Part shown: piece after piece, positions 58,401 through 64,000 of the stretch
Position numbering within the stretch: the first letter of the stretch is position 1
Layout: each line of letters begins with the position of its first letter
Origin: Aspidapion aeneum
Taxonomy: Eukaryota; Arthropoda; Insecta; Coleoptera; Brentidae
Direction of reading: 5' to 3'
DNA length: 64,000 nucleotides
Assembly (NCBI GenBank): GCA_963576565.1
Contig: OY755047.1
Location: 8,092,931-8,156,930, forward strand
Made by a program: the position numbers and the translations under genes
The notes under the pieces: generated by a model
Told to the model about the DNA's origin: nothing
What the model saw: the letters and a program-made list of their open reading frames with translations, nothing else
Databases searched by the model: none

Positions 58401-60610
58401 CTTCCCCTAAAGAATTTGTAAAAGAAAAAAATTGCCAACTGCAACGGTTCCCGAGATATTTAATCATCTTAAAATCTATGTAGGCAAAATAAAAAATTAA
58501 TGATTTTTGGTTGATTATTTCGGCAAAATCTTAATATTTTGAAAAGTAACCTACCTAGAGAGACGATTTTTTTGCATTTTATTTGTCAGAATGTCCTTCA
58601 AAATTTACCTGATAAAAGCGATGTGCTAGGTGCTTTAGTTTCTGAGATATGGGCCGCTGAATCAAAAATGGAAAACTTATTGTTGATTAAACGGCAAAAA
58701 TGGAATAACTTGATCACGGATTGTGCCAGAGACCCAAATATTTTTTATTTTACTTTAATAAACTAGATTTTAGGCTAATATGTCAAAATATTTTGTAAAA
58801 AATCCTTATTTCTTTGTAAAATGAGCTAGGAACTACTGGCAAGATCCAGAAGAGGTCGGTACAATACATTGCTAGTGATCGCTTCGGCAAATTATTAATA
58901 TCTCGATAACCAAACAAGATATGTTAATGATTCTTTTTGCATTTTATTTCAACAGATGTTTGTTACGTTCTCCATAAAAATGAAACGACTATCTTTTATA
59001 GTTTGCAAGATATTGTCTGTTAAATAAATAAAAGGAAAAATCGCAATATCTAAGCAATAAAACAAGATGGAGTCCTAATCTCTTTTGATGTACTCAGCTA
59101 ACATTCTTCTAAAAGGTACCGTTTTAATTAGACCCATAAACATTAGCAGAATCCAGCTAAATGCTCGAATGGGGTCAGCTCAAAGTAAAAAGCTTACAAA
59201 ACAAAGCTCGCCAACACAGAGCTTCACAATTGAAGGGTAATTCAGAACAGCAGTGGACTCGATTAAGTTGGTGGCGCCCTCTGCAGGGCAATACAACGAA
59301 TTACAAGTGATTCAAATGAGTGGTATTAATTTATTAAACAAGTATTATTCTCTTACAAAACTCGATGAATAATTAAAAATTATTAGTAATAACCCCTTTA
59401 TTCTGCAGGTTATAAAATTTATTTATTTATTAAATTATTATTTTTATGGAAAACCCACTCACTGTTTTTATTAGGTATAGGTATTTTATTTGTAATAATA
59501 TCAATACAGTTTTTTTTATCTAATTAAAAATTCATGTTTTATTATTGGAATTTTGTTATTATCTCAATTAAGAACCAGAATTTTTTGTTGACCTTTGTCT
59601 GACATTGAATGTTTTAATAAAACATCTGCCTGTGCTCCCCAAAGCAACACACCTTGCTATGGAAAGTGCTACTGTGCCTCTTATCTTCCCCTAAAGAATT
59701 TGTACAAGAAAAAAATTGCCAACTGCAACGGTTCCCGAGATATTTAATCATCTTAAAACCTGTGTAGGTAAAATAAAAAATTAATGATTTTTGGTTGATT
59801 ATTTCGGCAAAATCTTAATATTTTGAAAAGTAACTTACCTAGAGAGACGATTTTTTTTGCATTTTATTTGTCAGAATGTCCTTCAAAATTTACCTGATAA
59901 AAGCGATGTGCTAGGTGCTTTAGTTTCTGAGATATGGGCCGCTGAATCAAAAATGGAAAACTTGTTGTTGATTAATCGGCAAAAATGGAATAACTCGATC
60001 GCGGATTGTGCGAGAGGACCAAATATTTTTTATTTAATTTTTTAAACTAGATTCTAGGCTAATACGTCAAAATATTTTGTAAAAAATCCTTATTTCTTTG
60101 TAAAATGAGCTAGGAACTACTAGAAAGATTCAGAAGAGGTCCGTACAATACATTGCTATTGATCGCTTCGGCAAATTATTAATATCTCGATAACCAAACA
60201 AGATATGTTAATGATTCTTTTTGCATTTTATTTCAACAGATGTTTGTTACATTCTCCATAAAAATGAAACGACTATCTTTTATAGTTTGCAAGATATTGT
60301 CCCTTAAATAAATAAAAGGAAAAATCGCAATATCTAAGCAATAAAACAAGATGGAGTCCTAATCTCTTTTGATGTACTCAGCTAACATTCTTCTAAAAGG
60401 TACCGTTTTAATTAGATCCATAAACATTAGCAGAATCCAGCTAAATGCTCGAATGGGGTCAGCTCAAAGTAAAAAGCTTACAAAACAAAGCTCGCCAACA
60501 CAGAGCTTCACAATTGAAGGGTAATTCAGAACAGCAGTGGAGACAGGGACTCGATTAAGTTGGTGGCGCCCTCTGCACGGCAATAAAACGAATTACACGG
60601 AGTTCAAATA
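55431..60610. repeat. Satellite array 2: four ~1.29 kb units
   Basis: Units start at about 55431, 56752, 58034 and 59319 with GTGGTATTAATTTATTAAAC (first unit a variant) and end near 60610. The last three are close to each other, the first more diverged. Each contains, in inverted orientation, a diverged version of the array 1 unit, e.g. TTCGGCAAAATCTTAATATT, TCAAAATTTAYCTGATAAAA and AACCAAACAAGATATGTTAA. Each unit carries TTGGTGGCGCCCTCTGCA near its end. Frames at 57292, 58539 and 59857 recur with the units and are not genes. Confidence 0.9.
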
Positions 60611-60990
60611 AAAGAGATGGAGAGAAATGAAAAGGCTGGGCGCGTGGGCTTGGGGAAATTATCAGAGAATGAGAGAAAGAACTTGTTTTTCAACAAAGAG
60701 TTTTTTTTCCCAGCTCAAATTCCGAGAGGAGGACTTGCCCTTTATTTTGCCTTTATTGAATTTTTAAAGGGAGTGTGGATTTGACATTTATAATAACTGA
60801 AAGGAAATACCTTCTTTCTTTTTTAATTTAATTTTCTTTTAGTATTTCAGTCGGTTTCTTTTAATTACTTAACTTATTTAAAGGTCATTTTTTTCAAATT
60901 ATGTATTGAAATCTGATTAAATTAATTATTCTTATTTTTAGCATTATTGAACCGATATTTCGGAAGATATACAGTTGAAGACAACACGAA
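60611..60990. other. Unannotated
   Basis: Sequence between array 2 and the miniature element. AT-rich, nothing recognised. Confidence 0.4.
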
Positions 60991-61389
60991 CAGCGGCGTA
61001 GCGTGGGGGGGGGGGCGCGGGGGGTTCGTCGCCCCCCCCGCCCCGAGGGTAGTGGCGCCCCATAGGTGGGAGAGGCGCCCTTGTGCCGTATCGGCCGCCC
61101 CCTCATACATGATGACCTTTTTTTGTTGTTGTTTTTTAGTTGCAAGATTTCGTCAGAGGCGCCCTCGTGACTTATCGGCCGCCCGCTGACATATGATGAC
61201 CTTTTTTTTTTTTTTTTTTGGAGAGGGCGCGGTTTAAATTTCTACGGCGCGGTTCTTTTGGTCGCAAGATTTGTGAGAGGCGCCTTTTTGACCTTTTGGT
61301 TTTTTTTGCCGTAAGATTTTTCATCAGTTTTCAGAGGCGCCCTTTTTAGCTGTCGCCCCCCCCGCCCTTTCGGGCACACTACGCCGCTG
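60991..61389. mobile_element. CAGCGGCGTAGCGTG miniature element, copy 3, with perfect target duplication
   Basis: Starts CAGCGGCGTAGCGTGGGGGG at 60991 and ends ACTACGCCGCTG at 61389. The 8 bp AACACGAA is present on both sides (60983-60990, 61390-61397). It is non-autonomous, ~400 bp, GC-rich with a G run at the left and a T run near 61202-61220. It holds internal repeated GAGGCGCCC/CGCCCCCTC phrases. The eight-base duplication fits hAT. The overlapping frames on both strands are spurious. Confidence 0.92.
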
Positions 61390-61397
61390 AACACGAA

Positions 61398-61786
61398 GAT
61401 GTTACATGAAGAATCAGAATGAACTTTGAGCTGAACAGGCAAATAAAAGTTGCAGTTCTCTTTATAAAACCTCAAAGAATCGCATGACTGAGGCATAATA
61501 TATCGTTTGAGTGATAAAAAACTATCAAATGATCAATCACGCTAAATTTTAATTCCGTTATTAGACTTTGGTCCTTCAGCAGGTCAAAAAATCATGTTTT
61601 CTCTAATTTTCGTCAAGAAAAATCCACTTCTCTCTATACTCCAACCAGATTTAATGTCTAAACCCTCAAAACACACCAATTTTGCACTCAAAAAAGCTCG
61701 GAAATTTCCACGCAAGGGTACCATACAAAACTTCCACGTATTCAATTCACTTTTTTACCAAGCAACTGGCTTCTTACCCTCAAAAT
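61398..61786. other. Unannotated
   Basis: No recognised feature. The 67-codon frame at 61594-61797 has no motif and runs antisense to the candidate exon described next. Confidence 0.4.
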
Positions 61787-62050
61787 CGATCACTTAATCC
61801 TCAAAAACTACACTGCAATCCTCTATATTGCACTTGATCCACTCAAAAATAATCCAAAGTTGAGTAATAATCCAAAAAAGGGCACTAAAATCGTTTCAAA
61901 AAAGCACTGTATGTGAAAATGTCCTTGAATATCGCTAGAACGTTGCACAGCGATACGCTCTTTACAAAAGTTCAAAAACGACTAACGCGAAGTCGAGCGT
62001 TCGCGGCAGTTGGCGAGTGCTGGCGATGTTCCCAACCATGGTAATGCGCG
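61787..62050 (-). promoter_or_regulatory. Possible transcription start and non-coding first exon, minus strand
   Basis: A single-copy-looking, GC-richer patch (about 61960-62050) between repeats. On the minus strand it contains CGTTAGTCGTTTTTGAAC, which may serve as an initiator. About 250 bases further on is a good donor, GGGTAAGAAG (61787-61778), with no coding frame between. This would fit a 5' non-coding exon of the minus-strand gene some 29 kb upstream of exon 1, but a start exon has not been found. Weak, based on composition and one donor. Confidence 0.2.
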
Positions 62051-62208
62051 GCATAACAAGATAAAACATTGCGAAGGATTTTTTATCGGACATCTGTTTG
62101 GTTTTTTCAAGATAACTTAAAAGTTATCAACTTTATAAAACCGGAAAAAAATATGGTTTATATGAGGAACTTTAAGGCATCTTTAAGAACATTTTTTTTA
62201 TTTATTAT

Positions 62209-62560
62209 GTCGGTTTAGAAGGTTTTTCTACGTTGTCCGACGCCTATTCTGCACCTCCTTCGATCTTCGATCCTGACAATCATCTTCTGTCAGATTTTTT
62301 TGACTCATTGATCTTTCTGATTGTTATTATTCTAGTTTAGGACGCCCTCTTTTTCTGCGCCTTATTGGTTGCCATTCTAGGACCTGCTTTGGTAATCTTT
62401 CGTCGTTCATCCGTTGTACATGGCCGTACCATATCAGTTGTCTCTTAGTGATGTCATCCGTTATGCTTCCCTCGATTCCCATTCTTTCTTATGTGATCTG
62501 TTCTAGATATTCTCATTGGTCTTCTTATTGCCTCCATTTCGAAACTTTCCATTTTTGTTC
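62209..62560 (-). mobile_element. 3' fragment of non-LTR family RT-A, minus strand
   Basis: The minus strand encodes the C-terminal part of the family: ITDDITKRQLIWYGHVQRMN, PKQVLEWQPIRRRKRGRPKL and SMSQKNLTEDDCQDR, ending TTCTAAACCGACATA near 62209. It is broken by small deletions. It is 5' truncated near 62560, where unrelated AT-rich sequence begins. Confidence 0.85.
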
Positions 62561-63825
62561 TGAAAATAACTGGTTGATTTTTATGGATAACTCGAAAACT
62601 ATTGATGATACAATATTACTTTTAATATTATTTTGTAAAGAATACTACAACAAATATTTTCGCAAAAAAATTATGTCGATAGGATAAGTGTTTCTTGAGA
62701 TACGAACAATCTTTTGAGAGCAAATAATTTTTTTAAGCATTTTGAATTTGGTTTATAGTTTTTTTCATATTTCTCGGAAACTACTGAATTTTTCTCGAAA
62801 ACTACTGAATTTAGGTGAATGTTATAAATAGAAGTTTTGTGGAGAAAACTTTGGAAAATGCGCTAGTAAAAAAATAGTTTAAATATGGCTTTGCAAGTTT
62901 GATTTATGATCGATTTTCTAAACATGTTTTATATTTTTTGGTAAAGGGTGACCTCTGCAGGTGTCACAGCTGTTTTATCTTACTCATAAACGTGTCGTAT
63001 CATGTTCAATCCAGTTTTAGCACGGTAGGCAGGTCAGACGTGAAAAACGAGTGAAAAAAACCCATTTGAATGGAAAAAACGTATCAACAAGTCGAATTAC
63101 CGATCTCGATTTATCTTTGTTTCATTCTGAGTAAAAAAAAAAATTAAAAACACCCATAAAATGTATTTAAAAAAATTACTTTTTAATATTAGGTAATGGC
63201 AGCGTCTATACACGCTGGTAATAGGTAATAAATTACAACAAAGAAAAATTAATTACTGCTTTAAAAGCATTTTTAAGCATTTTTTTTGGATATATCTTTC
63301 TTCTAATCTTTCTTTGTTGTAAATGTTGGAAATCATCAGGTCTATTTGTCCTTTTCACAATGTTATGTAAGGAATACCCCCTTATCTTCTATTACCTTGA
63401 ATATATTTTAATTTAACTTGAGGTTTTAAACAGGTTATAACTTGGCCTATCTTCAAACAGTTTATATTCAGAAGAAAAAGAAACACTTAATTTATTTTAG
63501 GCAGGTGGGACAAAAGGTAGGTACCTATTCTTGAACTGTCATATGTAAAGATTTCTTTCTACCCTGCAAGGATTTATTTACCTGAGTCGAATATAAAAGA
63601 AGTTTTACTACACTGTTGTGTTATGTGTCCAGACCAGACAACATTCTTTTTATTCTATAATGGTGTTTTTATCATGAATTGTCCTTATTTTTATAGATAT
63701 TTTTATATCTTTTTGTTTTTTGGATTTTTTTCTGTAAACATTTTTTATATTTTTTATTTTGAACCTGGGCTTAGGATGAGATTGACTTTAGTTGTTTCCG
63801 TAGTGGTTAGATTTTAATTTAATTG
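62561..63825. other. Unannotated AT-rich stretch
   Basis: Partly reminiscent of array 1 phrases (AACTCGAAAACTATTGATGA at about 62590), otherwise nothing recognised. The 79- and 64-codon frames at 62448 and 63623 are AT-rich and without motif. Confidence 0.4.
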
Positions 63826-63827
63826 AA

Positions 63828-64000
63828 TATGGTTCCTTTAAAAAACAAAATCGTATTCGATAACCTGATGAAAATATTGATGCTCTGGTTTTACAAAGGC
63901 TCGTTAACAATCCTCCCTCCCTTCGTGAACTGGAAAATAATGTTGAAGTACCCAAATCAACTGCACAAAGAATTCTTTAAAAATTTAAGTATCATCCATA
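63828..64000 (+). pseudogene. Degraded transposase-type helix-turn-helix at window edge
   Basis: The frame from 63828 reads GSFKKQNRIR, stop, PDENIDALVLQRLVNNPPSL, RELENNVEVPKSTAQRIL, stop, KFKYHP. This resembles the N-terminal winged/helix-turn-helix of insect transposon proteins (the DUF4817/mariner-like type: 'V...P..S.R.LA.ELGVSKSTVQRIL...L..YP'). Two in-frame stops make it a relic. It continues beyond the right edge. Confidence 0.55.

Noticed and set aside
56998..60045. Repeated frames MIKYLGNRCSWQF (minus) and MHFICQNVLQNL (plus)
   Set aside because: On both strands of the same repeated unit, so produced by array 2 rather than being genes.

Overview
The window looks like repeat-rich, AT-rich insect nuclear DNA. 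The evidence is GT-AG introns, dense non-LTR retrotransposon relics, a Penelope-like GIY-YIG relic, hAT-like and TA-target miniature elements, and several families of tandem satellite. A beetle is plausible but not shown. I see no prokaryotic operon, CRISPR array, rRNA or tRNA.

One real gene could be reconstructed. It lies on the minus strand between about 32,984 and 4,974. Fourteen internal coding exons, each with canonical acceptor and donor and all matching in phase, join into 4,164 nt (about 1,387 codons) without a stop. The order 5' to 3' is 32984-32658, 31446-30676, 26830-26668, 25146-24966, 23107-22783, 21269-21077, 20665-20471, 20185-19755, 14784-14326, 8137-7938, 6723-6593, 6274-6065, 5935-5609 and 5224-4974. 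Both ends run out of what I can see: the first exon starts mid-codon after an acceptor, and the last ends in a donor. The protein is mostly low complexity. It has a basic nuclear-localisation-like start, a long acidic Ser-rich stretch, a conserved-looking Ser/Arg and Trp-containing core, a Gln/Pro/His-rich part, a charged Arg/Glu coiled coil, a His/Gln-rich part, and a Pro/Ser/Thr-rich tail with a PLDLG motif like a CtBP-binding site. It resembles a chromatin co-regulator (Atrophin/Grunge, Smrter or winged-eye/TNRC18-like), but no diagnostic domain is in view, so no symbol is given.

Almost every intron is filled by a different repeat. Intron 1 is a non-LTR retrotransposon. Intron 2 is a CCGCCATTTTGGATCC array with a miniature element at its 5'-coordinate edge. 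Intron 3 is a ~179 bp array in register with the exon 3 splice donor. Introns 4 and 5 are built from a ~20 bp motif, with ~140 bp higher-order units and a partial duplicate of exon 4. Intron 8 holds a 1.9 kb inverted-repeat element and a 0.7 kb palindrome. Intron 9 holds a 502 bp satellite, and intron 10 a Penelope relic.

From 33 kb to the end no gene could be supported, except a possible non-coding first exon near 61.8-62.05 kb. This part holds nested transposons (35.0-36.3, 41.2-43.7 and 44.2-46.1 kb), an I/R1-like RNase H relic next to an unidentified degenerate coding fragment (37.8-38.2 kb), and two satellite arrays. Array 1 (about 47.1-55.2 kb) has 708 and 578 bp units in a higher-order order. 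Array 2 (55.4-60.6 kb) has ~1.29 kb units that are diverged homologues of array 1 in the opposite orientation.
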